A stretch of 12,337 bases of DNA, from the NCBI GenBank assembly GCA_903868375.1, contig CAIPVD010000169.1, forward strand, positions 1-12,337, written 5' to 3'. The stretch comes from an uncultured delta proteobacterium. GTDB lineage: Bacteria > UBA10199 > GCA-002796325 > 1-14-0-20-49-13. Under the pieces are notes generated by a model. It had not been told where the DNA came from. It did not search any database and worked only from the letters and a program-made list of their open reading frames with translations. The position numbers and the translations under genes were made by a program. This document shows, piece after piece, positions 1 through 6,974 of this stretch (position 1 is the first letter of the stretch; each line of letters opens with the position of its first letter).

Positions 1-137
1 CGTTTCCCGCCGGCTCGAAGGCTGTAGATCATCGACTCCTTAAGCTTCGCCGGAGATGTGCTGTCCTTCTTGAAATATTCTTCCAGCGCCTTATCGACCA
101 ACTCTTTTCTTTCGGATAGATATTTTTTCAGGTCCAT
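1..137 (-). CDS. ispA: Polyprenyl (farnesyl/geranyl) diphosphate synthase, 5' part only
   Basis: This is the N-terminal 45 residues of a trans-polyprenyl diphosphate synthase; the rest lies beyond the left edge. The family condenses isopentenyl diphosphate with allylic diphosphates in the cytoplasm to make the C15 precursor for quinones and undecaprenyl carriers. The visible end reads YSLRAGGK followed by the first bases of an Arg codon. This matches the family's early SLxAGGKR motif, which contributes to isopentenyl-diphosphate binding. The Asp-rich catalytic motifs would lie further on and cannot be checked. The ATG at 137 is supported by a GAGGA site at 146-150. The gene starts 4 bases after the xseB stop, and xseB-ispA is a very common bacterial gene pair, which supports the call. 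Whether the product is C15 or a longer prenyl chain cannot be decided from this fragment. Confidence 0.85.
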   Translation of the reverse strand, partial: MDLKKYLSERKELVDKALEEYFKKDSTSPAKLKESMIYSLRAGGK

Positions 138-141
138 TATT

Positions 142-372
142 TTATTCCTCTACCTTAAAATTAACCGCCTTCATTTCGCCGTTCTGCCCCTTCACGAGCG
201 TTTCGATCTTTCCCTTAGCCTCGGTAAGTTTCTGTTCGCACATGCGGCTCCACTTAATCCCCTCTTCGAAAGCCTTCAGCGAATCATCCAGCGCCAGGTC
301 GCCCTTTTCCAAATGGCGAACTATCTCTTCCAATTTCGCCAGCGCCGCTTCGAACGTCTGTTCTTGTTTCAT
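142..372 (-). CDS. xseB: Exodeoxyribonuclease VII small subunit
   Basis: A 76-residue protein of the usual size for XseB, the small subunit that binds several-fold to XseA and forms the cytoplasmic nuclease that degrades single-stranded DNA to oligonucleotides. The family signature is clear: FEAALAKLEEIVRHLEKGDL at residues 7-26, then LDDSLKAFEEG and a Lys/Glu-rich helix ending near residue 60. These form the predicted helical hairpin. The open frame runs upstream to 492 inside the kinase gene, but the ATG at 372 is preceded by AAGGGG and gives the family's normal length, so it is the real start. Its partner xseA is not adjacent: a histidine kinase gene of 1.3 kb separates them, 13 bases upstream of xseB. 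ispA follows after 4 bases, so all are probably co-transcribed. Confidence 0.95.
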   Translation of the reverse strand: MKQEQTFEAALAKLEEIVRHLEKGDLALDDSLKAFEEGIKWSRMCEQKLTEAKGKIETLVKGQNGEMKAVNFKVEE

Positions 373-385
373 AATATACCCCTTA

Positions 386-1690
386 TCATTTTTTCTTAGG
401 CAGCGAGAAGAAAAATTTCGAGCCGGCAGAAGGTTTACTTTCCACCCAGATCCTGCCACCGTGCAATTCGACGATACCTTTGCATATCGCAAGGCCTAAA
501 CCGGTCCCTTTTTGCCCGCGCGAAGTCTTTGTGCCCAATTGTTCAAACTTGCCAAAAAGTTTATGCATTGCTTCTTTTGCAATGCCGGGCCCAGAATCGG
601 CAACATAGCATTCGACGCTGTCGTTCTTGTCGGCAACTCCGACCTCTATAAAACCGTTTTCGGTGAACTTAATGGCGTTCCCTATCAAATTTGTAAAGAC
701 CTGTACCACTTTATTGCGATCGATCTCCGCAAGAATTTTCGGACCTGAATATTTCCTTCTCACGTCAAGGCCGGCACTTTGAACCAGGCCGGTTAAATTT
801 TTCAAGGCTTCTTCCGCCGCATCGACGACGCTTGCTTCGGCTATAGCCAAGCCGAACCGCCCCGCCTCTATCTTGGATATATCGAGCAGGTCGTCTACGA
901 TATTAGAAAGCCTTCTAACGTTGGACGAAGCCATTGCGAGAACGTTTTTTTGCGCGGGGGGCAAGTCCCCATGAAGGCCTTCAAGCATCTGATCGACAGC
1001 CTCTTTTATAACGAACGTCGGCGTTCTCAACTCGTGTGTTACCATGTTCACGAATTCGTCCTTGGCGCGTTCCGCTTCTTTGCGCTCCGTTATATCGCGA
1101 ACGATTCCTATCGCGTGCCACTTGCCCTTGAACTGTGCGGCGGCAACGGAAAGTTCCATGGGGAACTCCGTTCCATCTTTTCTAAGCCCCCTCACTTCGC
1201 GAATCCTGCCGACGATCGCCCCTCTACCCGTCGAACGGAATTTTTCGTGCGCCTCCTTGAACGATTTATAATATACCTGCGGGGCAAGCACCTTATGAAG
1301 GTCTAAGCCCATCACTTCCTTATTTGTGTAACCGAACATCGATTCTCCAGCCAAATTCATGTAGGTGATGATGCCGTCCGGGTCCATCATCATAATGGCG
1401 TCTTTGGCGGACGTTGCAATAGCCTTAAACCGCTCTTCGCTTATTCTTAATTCTCGCTCCAACCTCGACGTTTCATCTATCTCTTTTATCAGCGGCCTAA
1501 AGCCGAGCAGATATATCGCCGGCACGAGCAGAACAAATGAAGCCGCCGCGTCGATCGCGTTAAGAGTGAATTCCGAATAGTCATATCCGATCCTTGCAAG
1601 AATGATGTTTATTGCGGCGTCGACGACAAATATCAGCGCAAAAAAGGCGACGAGCAGAATCAACGGTTTCCTGTTTCGGTCTTTGTTCAT
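386..1690 (-). CDS. Membrane-bound PAS-domain sensor histidine kinase
   Basis: A 434-residue hybrid-free sensor kinase that should autophosphorylate on His and pass the phosphate to a response regulator, none of which is encoded here. Two membrane helices lie at about residues 9-32 and 45-63 with only a short loop between, so there is no sizeable periplasmic sensor. A PAS/PAC domain covers about 82-204 (SEERFKAIATSAKDAIMMMD to GIVRDITERKEAE). The HisKA H-box is VTHELRTP with phosphoacceptor His219. The ATPase domain shows the N-box NLIGNAIKFTENG (334-346), G1 DSGPGI (365-370), an F-box-like KLFGKFEQ (377-384) and G2 GTGLGL (395-400). All catalytic boxes look intact. It starts 9 bases after the xseA stop, with only a weak GAG upstream, so translational coupling is likely. 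The stimulus is unknown; the architecture implies sensing in or near the membrane or cytoplasm. Its position between xseA and xseB is unusual. Confidence 0.95.
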   Translation of the reverse strand: MNKDRNRKPLILLVAFFALIFVVDAAINIILARIGYDYSEFTLNAIDAAASFVLLVPAIYLLGFRPLIKEIDETSRLERELRISEERFKAIATSAKDAIMMMDPDGIITYMNLAGESMFGYTNKEVMGLDLHKVLAPQVYYKSFKEAHEKFRSTGRGAIVGRIREVRGLRKDGTEFPMELSVAAAQFKGKWHAIGIVRDITERKEAERAKDEFVNMVTHELRTPTFVIKEAVDQMLEGLHGDLPPAQKNVLAMASSNVRRLSNIVDDLLDISKIEAGRFGLAIAEASVVDAAEEALKNLTGLVQSAGLDVRRKYSGPKILAEIDRNKVVQVFTNLIGNAIKFTENGFIEVGVADKNDSVECYVADSGPGIAKEAMHKLFGKFEQLGTKTSRGQKGTGLGLAICKGIVELHGGRIWVESKPSAGSKFFFSLPKKK

Positions 1691-1699
1691 ATTTGAACT

Positions 1700-2959
1700 C
1701 TAATTCTTTTCCTGCACCTTTGCAATAGCCTCGCCAACGCTGAACTTGCAATTGATAAGGTCGCCTATCTTCAGCTCCTTCGAACTTCGCACCGCTTTAT
1801 CGCCTTTTAGGACGACGCTGTATCCCTTTGCAAGGACTGCAAGCGGCGAAAGATGAGAAAGTTCCGCCGCAAGTTTGATGAAATTCGCCTTTTTTCTTTC
1901 AATGAGAGAGGCGCTTGCATGTGCAAGTCGTTCACGCAGGTTATCTATCTGCATGAATAGGTCTGGGAAACGCGACGTCGGCGGCTTTAGCTGCGCGTTT
2001 ATCTGTTGAAAATTCTTTTGCTTCATCTCGAAAGAAACCTTCAGCGCGCGGATGAGCTGTAGGCGCTTATCTCCCACAAATTTTGACAGGTCTTCCTTCC
2101 GAGGCACGACTATTTCGGCAGCCGCAGACGGCGTAGGTGCGCGCTTATCTGCCACGAAATCGGCGATGGTAAAATCTATTTCGTGTCCGACCGCGCTTAT
2201 AATGGGAAGCGTTGATGCGAATATCGCGCGCGCAACAACCTCTTCGTTAAAGGCCCAAAGGTCTTCGAGCGAACCGCCGCCTCTACCAACGATCAGAACA
2301 TCAGCTCCGCTATTCTTATTCATCCAATCTATCGCCGCGGCAATTTCTGGAGCTGAACCTTCACCCTGCACACGCACTGGATATAAAAGCACCTCGATGT
2401 TCGGAAAACGCCGGTTCAAGATGTTTAAGATATCGCGAATCGCGGCGCCGGTAGGAGACGTAATAACGCCGATCTTGCGTGGCAGGAACGGAAGCGGCTT
2501 CTTCTTTGAAGAATCAAAAAGCCCTTCCTTCGCAAGTTTTTGTTTTAGCTGTTCGAAAGCAAGCTGAAGCGCGCCAACGCCTTTCGGTTCGCACGAAGTA
2601 ACGACAAGGTTAAGGTCGCTCCCCTTTTCATAGACCGAAAGATTGCCGTGGCAGATCAGCTCCATTCCGTCTTTTATCTGGAACGGAACCTTTGCAGCGA
2701 CGCCTTTAAAGAGCGCGGCCTTAAGAAGCGCCTTTGAATCTTTCAGCGAAAAATATGTGTGGCCAGATGGCGATGTTCTTAAGTTGGAAACCTCGCCCAT
2801 TACCCATACACCGGTAAAGTTAAGCTCTATCTGCTTGCGCGCAAGCGACAAGAGGTCGCCTACGGAAAATATGTGCGGCGTCGCATCTTTTTCCGGCTTC
2901 GCGACTTCTACGGGCTTCGATGGTTTCGGTGCCTTGAAATCTAATGTTTGTTGTTCCAT
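1700..2959 (-). CDS. xseA: Exodeoxyribonuclease VII large subunit
   Basis: A 419-residue catalytic subunit of exonuclease VII, which digests single-stranded DNA from both ends in recombination and repair. An N-terminal OB-fold occupies about residues 28-125 (HIFSVGDLLSLARKQIE, VWVMGEVSNLR, GHTYFSLKD). The catalytic domain carries the family blocks TSPTGAAIRDILNILNRRFP (167-186), GRGGGSLEDLWAFNEE (225-240), SAVGHEIDFTIADFVADKRA (255-274) and TPSAAAE (276-282), followed by a coiled C-terminal region. The open frame extends to 3013, but that would run 50 bases into the patatin gene. The ATG at 2959 follows the patatin stop by 4 bases, with GAAGG at 2970-2974 upstream, and gives a normal length. 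The extra Lys/Pro-rich tail at residues 8-26 is not conserved in the family. It is probably translated in coupling with patatin upstream and the kinase downstream. Confidence 0.96.
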   Translation of the reverse strand: MEQQTLDFKAPKPSKPVEVAKPEKDATPHIFSVGDLLSLARKQIELNFTGVWVMGEVSNLRTSPSGHTYFSLKDSKALLKAALFKGVAAKVPFQIKDGMELICHGNLSVYEKGSDLNLVVTSCEPKGVGALQLAFEQLKQKLAKEGLFDSSKKKPLPFLPRKIGVITSPTGAAIRDILNILNRRFPNIEVLLYPVRVQGEGSAPEIAAAIDWMNKNSGADVLIVGRGGGSLEDLWAFNEEVVARAIFASTLPIISAVGHEIDFTIADFVADKRAPTPSAAAEIVVPRKEDLSKFVGDKRLQLIRALKVSFEMKQKNFQQINAQLKPPTSRFPDLFMQIDNLRERLAHASASLIERKKANFIKLAAELSHLSPLAVLAKGYSVVLKGDKAVRSSKELKIGDLINCKFSVGEAIAKVQEKN

Positions 2960-2963
2960 TATC

Positions 2964-4094
2964 TTAACCTTCAAGGATCCTGCGTAGCTTATCTTGATCG
3001 TTGCCGGCAACATTTAGTGACGCATGCACACGATTCACCTTTTTCTTCGTCATCTTCACGCCGTAAGCGGTAAGTATCTTAGAAATGTCGTCGTACTGAT
3101 CGTTGACCGAATGCATCACCGATTCAAACCCTATGCACGCCGCCTTGATGCGGTTAGAAAAAATGAGCGGGTTCAGGTCGAAAAAAGCCTTATCATCTTC
3201 CTGCGGCTCGATAAGGATTATGTCGCCCTTAAAGTTCGGGTCGTCTCTATACTGATCGAGCGTTACATGCAGGCGCGCATGAAAGAAGCTCCTAAATATC
3301 TGGTTCAGCACCGACATGATCCCTTCGCCAGCAAGGTTCCCGGCTTTTGTGCTCGGCCTGAAAGGATTGAAACAGATCACAAGGTCGGCGCCCTTTTTTA
3401 TTGCAACGTCGATAGATGCCGTGTCCTGCACGCCGCCATCGACATAGTCGGTATTGTCTATCCGCACCGGCTTGTAGAAGCCTGGCATCGCGGTAGATGC
3501 CTGAATAGCGCGCGAAATGGTCACGTTGCTTCGTTCGTCGGGGCCAAAGACCGCGCGCTTCGAACTATCGAGCGCTGCGGCGATGATATAGAGCTGCTTT
3601 CCCGTCGCCTTAAGCGTGCTCTTAAAACTGTTGGTCATCTTATTCTTTTGGATGTTCCGCCTAATATAATGTTCGATAGGTGAGTTGTCGAAGATGCCGG
3701 AAGGCAAGATCTCGTAGAGCGAAGGCCAGGTTTGATTAGAAAATACTTTTTTCGCGAACATAAAAGGCCTGCGCATTATTTCGCTTATGTTCGGCCAATA
3801 AAAATGCCAGCCGCTGAATTTAGAGAATTGTTTCGAGGTGCCGTCTAGGCTTTTAAGCATCTCCTCTGGGCCAATACCTGCGATGAGCGGCGTTGCAAGG
3901 AGGCTGCCGGCGGAGATACCGATGAACATTTCAAAGTCGGTAACTGAAAAATCCGTAAAGTAGTCGTTTAGCGCCTTGAGCCCGCCGGACATGAAAGAAG
4001 CGCCCGTTACCGCGCCACCGGCAAGGATAAGCGCCTTTTTGGCGTTCGGCTTAACTTTCTTAAGATCGCTCTTTTGGACGATAGTAATGCCCAT
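2964..4094 (-). CDS. Patatin-like phospholipase family protein
   Basis: A 376-residue patatin-fold lipid acyl hydrolase. The family uses a Ser-Asp dyad to cleave acyl chains from phospholipids or other lipids. The nucleophile elbow is GISAG at 59-63 (Ser61) and the catalytic Asp sits in YVDGG (Asp219). The glycine-rich oxyanion loop reads LAGGAVTGASF at 24-34; it departs slightly from the common GGGxRG because Thr occupies the basic position. AIQASTAMPGFYKPV (196-210) matches the conserved block before the Asp. There is no signal peptide or membrane helix, so the protein is cytoplasmic or exported by another route. The ATG at 4094 has no clear Shine-Dalgarno site; a TATAGT hexamer at 4112-4117 could be a -10 element but lacks a good -35. 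It lies 42 bases after the gene at 4137-4481 and 4 bases before xseA. The substrate cannot be inferred. Confidence 0.93.
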   Translation of the reverse strand: MGITIVQKSDLKKVKPNAKKALILAGGAVTGASFMSGGLKALNDYFTDFSVTDFEMFIGISAGSLLATPLIAGIGPEEMLKSLDGTSKQFSKFSGWHFYWPNISEIMRRPFMFAKKVFSNQTWPSLYEILPSGIFDNSPIEHYIRRNIQKNKMTNSFKSTLKATGKQLYIIAAALDSSKRAVFGPDERSNVTISRAIQASTAMPGFYKPVRIDNTDYVDGGVQDTASIDVAIKKGADLVICFNPFRPSTKAGNLAGEGIMSVLNQIFRSFFHARLHVTLDQYRDDPNFKGDIILIEPQEDDKAFFDLNPLIFSNRIKAACIGFESVMHSVNDQYDDISKILTAYGVKMTKKKVNRVHASLNVAGNDQDKLRRILEG

Positions 4095-4136
4095 GCGCGC
4101 ATTTCTATCGCACTATAGCCGGAGCGTAAAGCGAAT

Positions 4137-4481
4137 TTATTGGTAATACGAATTATCAAAATCCATAGGATCTGACGTTACACCATAATTGCTATTGCAA
4201 ATGAAGCAGGTAGCCTTGAACACACCATGTTCTTTACCGGTTAGACGCGTCAACGCCTCCGCGCATTCTCTTGCCTCATATTCATTGGCTCCAAATCTGG
4301 TTTCTGTCGTACAACCGAAGGCAAACTTAACGACCGCATAACCCGATATTAACCGAGAGAAAGGATAAAGAGGCCCCTCCACGATCCTTAAAGGTCTATT
4401 CGTTTCTTTTTCTAACTTATCCCTGCATTCGATCGCTTCCGGTATGCTTCTAAACACGCTGTTAATTTTACATTCGTCCAT
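4137..4481 (-). CDS. Hypothetical protein of 114 residues, Cys-containing
   Basis: I do not recognise this protein. It is soluble, with no signal peptide or membrane segment. A helical N-terminal half contains SIPEAIECRDKLEKETNRP (residues 13-31), a middle part is rich in strands (ISGYAVVKFAFGC), then a helix EYEARECAEALTRLTGKEHG, and near the end is a CFICNSNYG motif with a CxxC pair. Six cysteines in 114 residues is high for a cytoplasmic protein and could mean metal binding or redox activity, but no family signature confirms it. A strong AAGGAG site at 4488-4493, six bases before the ATG, supports expression. It is the last of three AT-rich unrecognised genes lying between the TPR gene and patatin. 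The 60 bases separating it from the preceding gene hold no convincing terminator; a TTGAAA hexamer 17 bases before GATAGG is only a weak promoter candidate. Confidence 0.75.
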   Translation of the reverse strand: MDECKINSVFRSIPEAIECRDKLEKETNRPLRIVEGPLYPFSRLISGYAVVKFAFGCTTETRFGANEYEARECAEALTRLTGKEHGVFKATCFICNSNYGVTSDPMDFDNSYYQ

Positions 4482-4541
4482 ATTTTTCTCCTTGCACTTT
4501 GCCTATCGCACCAAAGACCCCTTATTTCAATACCATTTAAA

Positions 4542-4916
4542 TTATTCCACTTGCGGATGAGTGCAATTAATCGGGTTTTCGAAGGTACTTTCAAAATTAT
4601 TTATCTTAACATCCTTACAATCAAAACCGGGCGATAGCTTGTTCTCTTTGCAATTTCCCTTAACAATATCGAGAAATTCTTCGGGGGATAAAAGCGAGTA
4701 ATGCCAGCCGCCTTGATTCTCATAATTACCGTAACATTCATTTTTTGTATAGGTGGCCTCGCCTTTTCCGAGATTATCATTATATTTGCCAATATAAGTA
4801 ACATCCGCACATGCAATCTCGAAATTAAGAGGGTCGGGCTTTCCTGATAGCGGCGACGCATCTGCAGTTTTTTCCAGAAATACCGATCTAAACAAACCAC
4901 CAATTGAAAGACTCAT
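4542..4916 (-). CDS. Hypothetical protein of 124 residues, Cys-rich
   Basis: I do not recognise this protein. It starts MSLSIGGLFRSVFLEKT, which may form a short amphipathic helix but is not a secretory signal peptide. The rest is polar and rich in Asn, Tyr and Gly, with five cysteines at about residues 36, 61, 87, 99 and 116 that are fairly evenly spaced. That pattern resembles small disulphide-bonded or metal-binding proteins, but this is inference. The start is well supported by AGGAGGA at 4921-4927, a nearly perfect Shine-Dalgarno site, 4 bases before the ATG. It lies 25 bases after the 320-residue gene and 60 bases before the 114-residue gene. Base composition is clearly AT-rich: sampled 60-base lines contain about 30-33% GC, against about 45-58% in the xseA and ftsK lines sampled. 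Confidence 0.75.
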   Translation of the reverse strand: MSLSIGGLFRSVFLEKTADASPLSGKPDPLNFEIACADVTYIGKYNDNLGKGEATYTKNECYGNYENQGGWHYSLLSPEEFLDIVKGNCKENKLSPGFDCKDVKINNFESTFENPINCTHPQVE

Positions 4917-4941
4917 ATTTTCCTCCTATATTGTTATTCCA

Positions 4942-5904
4942 TTATTTCGAATTCAATTTAGCATTGAATTTATGCAATTCATCTCTGACCGTGTCCATCT
5001 TTTTCAAAATATCGCCGCTATAAATTCCATAATCCATTGCAAAACCTTGCATCGCCTCAAGACTTTTCGAGGCGTTCCTCGATATATTTATCAAAGGATC
5101 TGCAACCTTATGATATTCGGGCGATCCGGAGAGCCACCAAAGACCCAAAGAATCATCATCCGGAGGTAATGAGGGTTCTTTCTCTTTTAATCCCGAAAGT
5201 GCCCTCGCCTTTATATTTCCTACGTCTATTTCCTTTGAAATTTTGTTCAACGCCTTAGAAATATCTTGCGCGGCTAAAGCTTTTGCATCTGCGGCATATT
5301 TTGGCTCGGCAATATCCGCATCTGTTACAAGATAACCCTTTAAAAATGTTTCGAGGCTCGCACGACAGGTGCCAAAATCATAACATGGCACTGTGTCACA
5401 CCGAATACTCCACAGATTTATTTTTTTATCCCTGCCTTGCGTAAATTTTTCTATTCTCCGCGCGACTTCTTCTTTGTCGCCACCCCAACTAGACGCATTT
5501 TGTGCTGAAGCTTCATAATCACTAGGCGGCGCTATACACCTATTATTCTGGCGGCGCAAGGGGATGGTACCGTCCATCTTGTGCACATCAAAGGGATTTT
5601 TCCAAGAGGCAAGCAGCTTCAGCGCCTTTAACGGAACCGAGCCTTCCACCATCTTCAAACCATACTTGCCCAAATATTCACCCACCGTTATCGTCTTCTC
5701 CCCTTTGTTCCACACGCCATCGCCGTTCTTATCGACAAATATCTCCGTATCGGCAGTGACAAGCAGGTCGCCTGTTCTATACTCATCGATACAAACAAAA
5801 CTTCGGTCGCTCACCGTCTTTAGGCCTCCATTTTCATCTTTATCCTTTAACGTATCGGCCTTGACCACATAGCCATCGTTCAAACTTAATGTTGGACAAT
5901 CCAT
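4942..5904 (-). CDS. Hypothetical protein of 320 residues with an EF-hand-like calcium loop
   Basis: The family is unknown to me. Residues 58-69 read DKNGDGVWNKGE, a textbook EF-hand/dockerin-type loop with acidic or amide groups at positions 1, 3, 5, 9 and 12 and Gly at 6. A looser acidic stretch, DKDENGG, lies at 21-27. Both suggest calcium binding. Cysteines are at 3, 38, 123, 169, 174 and 180. The C-terminal third (about 195-320) is mostly helical and charged. There is no signal peptide, although calcium-binding proteins of this kind usually work outside the cytoplasm; export by a dedicated secretion system is possible but not shown. The frame is open back to 6063, across a hairpin and into the TPR gene. 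The ATG at 5904 with AAGGAGA at 5909-5915 is clearly the start. It is first of three AT-rich unrecognised genes. Confidence 0.8.
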   Translation of the reverse strand: MDCPTLSLNDGYVVKADTLKDKDENGGLKTVSDRSFVCIDEYRTGDLLVTADTEIFVDKNGDGVWNKGEKTITVGEYLGKYGLKMVEGSVPLKALKLLASWKNPFDVHKMDGTIPLRRQNNRCIAPPSDYEASAQNASSWGGDKEEVARRIEKFTQGRDKKINLWSIRCDTVPCYDFGTCRASLETFLKGYLVTDADIAEPKYAADAKALAAQDISKALNKISKEIDVGNIKARALSGLKEKEPSLPPDDDSLGLWWLSGSPEYHKVADPLINISRNASKSLEAMQGFAMDYGIYSGDILKKMDTVRDELHKFNAKLNSK

Positions 5905-5908
5905 AATA

Positions 5909-5915
5909 TCTCCTT
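5909..5915 (-). promoter_or_regulatory. Shine-Dalgarno site fixing the start of the 320-residue gene
   Basis: AAGGAGA on the minus strand ends five bases before the ATG at 5904. It decides the start against a 53-residue upstream extension that would have to be translated through the hairpin at 5979-6013 and out of the neighbouring TPR gene. Confidence 0.8.
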
Positions 5916-5943
5916 TTGCATAGCTTATCGACCGCCAGCAAAA

Positions 5944-5958
5944 AAAGTTGCTAACTTT
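5944..5958. repeat. Small A/T-rich inverted repeat in the intergenic region
   Basis: AAAGTT and AACTTT are separated by three bases and form a perfect 6-bp palindrome upstream of the 320-residue gene. On the minus strand it is followed by further T residues. It could be an operator half-site pair, or a weak secondary terminator behind the hairpin at 5979-6013. A/T-rich palindromes of this size also arise by chance. Confidence 0.3.
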
Positions 5959-5978
5959 ATTAAAAAAGTGTTTCCTAA

Positions 5979-6013
5979 AACCGCCTTCGCACCTACGCGG
6001 TGCAAAACCGGTT
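5979..6013 (-). terminator. Candidate hairpin terminator of the TPR gene
   Basis: A 15-bp imperfect stem (5979-5993 with 5999-6013) around a 5-base loop begins about 5 bases after the TPR stop codon. In the minus-strand RNA it has perfect outer AACCG and inner GCACC segments, two G-U pairs and one mismatch. The 3' side ends in only four U residues, with a longer T run about 10 bases further on, so it is not a textbook intrinsic terminator. Its position supports ending the TPR transcript before the three unknown genes. Alternatively it could be a processing or attenuation hairpin. Confidence 0.5.
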
Positions 6014-6017
6014 GAAA

Positions 6018-6974
6018 TTATTGGAGAATTTGCTGGAGCTGTTTCTCGGTCGATTCCCGCCAATCTTTTTCTGGCGCGGTTGCAAGGAATCGCTCGAAAT
6101 AATTCTTGGCGATACCTACCTTTCCTGCCTGGAAATAGATGCGGCCAAGTCTGTAAAGAGCCTTGGTCAAGGCGGGATCTATCTCGTAGATCTTCTTATA
6201 TTCAACCGCTGCCTTGTCGAATTTCTTTAGGTTGATGAAAATATCGCCGGAAAGCTGCCGCAGGATCACATTTTTTGGATATTTTTTCAGATAACGATCG
6301 ACTATCTCGCGCGATCTGGCAAAATCCTTTTCGGACGAGAAGATAAAGGCAAGGTTCGCCTCCGCCATCTCGTTCGCAAACTTCCCCTTCGCAACAACCA
6401 TCTCGACCTGCTCTATCCCTGCCTGCCTATGATCGGAAAAAAAAGGCAGGAAGCGGATCTTTTTCGTGAATACCGACCTCCAATATTCGTACATGCCAAG
6501 CCCTAAATAGGCGTCGATGTAATTCGGGTCCTCCCAGTTAAGCCTTTTCAGTATCTGCACCGCGCGAACCGCGCTGCCTAACGCCCGAAACCATTTGCCG
6601 TCGCGCGCGTAGAAAAAACCGCGCATGCCATACCCAGCTCCCGATATGAACATGTCCCAATCGGATGGATAGTCCTTTAAAAGTTGCGACGCCTGGCGCT
6701 CGAACTTCTTTTCCGCCGCCTCAAATTCGCTTCTGAACCTAAAATCCAAGTTCTCGAACATCTGGATCTGCCATGCCGCCATCTGCCCAAACGAACCGGT
6801 CGGTGAATCGGGATAATCCGCCTCTATCTTCTGAAACACGGCCACCGCCTCGGCATAGTTCCGCTGAAACATTAGCTCTTCACCACGCTTTGCATCTTCG
6901 ATGAGTCCCGCATGCACGTTGACGCTCACGAACATCAGGAAGAGAGCAAATAACGTTGCTTTGATATGTTTCAT
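6018..6974 (-). CDS. Secreted/periplasmic tetratricopeptide repeat protein
   Basis: A 318-residue protein with a Sec signal peptide: Lys at 2 and 5, a hydrophobic core at about 7-19, and a VHA|G cleavage site after residue 22. The mature part is almost wholly helical with TPR-type pairs. Clear units lie near 36-53 (QRNYAEAVAVFQKIEADYP), 216-233 (KDFARSREIVDRYLKKYP), 250-266 (KKFDKAAVEYKKIYEID) and 269-300 (KALYRLGRIYFQAGKVGIAK onwards). The middle part (about 100-200, with YLGLGMYEYWRS) resembles TPR proteins of unknown function from delta-type bacteria. TPR proteins act as protein-binding scaffolds; in the periplasm they often serve envelope assembly, but the partner here is unknown. No Shine-Dalgarno site is visible, and the start lies only 21 bases from the divergent GGDEF/HD-GYP start, so a leaderless transcript is possible. 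Confidence 0.9.
   Translation of the reverse strand: MKHIKATLFALFLMFVSVNVHAGLIEDAKRGEELMFQRNYAEAVAVFQKIEADYPDSPTGSFGQMAAWQIQMFENLDFRFRSEFEAAEKKFERQASQLLKDYPSDWDMFISGAGYGMRGFFYARDGKWFRALGSAVRAVQILKRLNWEDPNYIDAYLGLGMYEYWRSVFTKKIRFLPFFSDHRQAGIEQVEMVVAKGKFANEMAEANLAFIFSSEKDFARSREIVDRYLKKYPKNVILRQLSGDIFINLKKFDKAAVEYKKIYEIDPALTKALYRLGRIYFQAGKVGIAKNYFERFLATAPEKDWRESTEKQLQQILQ

Noticed and set aside
2960..3013. Possible 18-residue N-terminal extension of XseA
   Set aside because: It would overlap the end of the patatin gene, adds residues not found in the family, and the ATG at 2959 has correct length and a GAAGG site upstream.
3024..3683. 219-codon open frame on the plus strand opposite patatin
   Set aside because: It is antisense to a gene with a clear catalytic Ser/Asp dyad, has no recognisable protein features and no ribosome site I could support.
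4112..4117. TATAGT as a -10 promoter element for patatin
   Set aside because: No acceptable -35 sequence is found at 15-19 bases upstream, so a promoter is not claimed.
4105..4511. Shared 9-mer GTGCGATAG upstream of patatin (4105-4113) and of the 114-residue gene (4503-4511)
   Set aside because: Two copies of a 9-base word in 12 kb are expected by chance and their distances to the start codons differ (11 and 22 bases); it is not enough for an operator call.
4412..4594. 60-codon open frame overlapping the 114-residue gene in another frame
   Set aside because: It overlaps both neighbouring genes' ends and ribosome site, has no Shine-Dalgarno site of its own and no protein features.
5905..6063. 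53-residue extension of the 320-residue protein
   Set aside because: It runs through a probable hairpin and into the TPR gene; the ATG at 5904 has a strong Shine-Dalgarno site.
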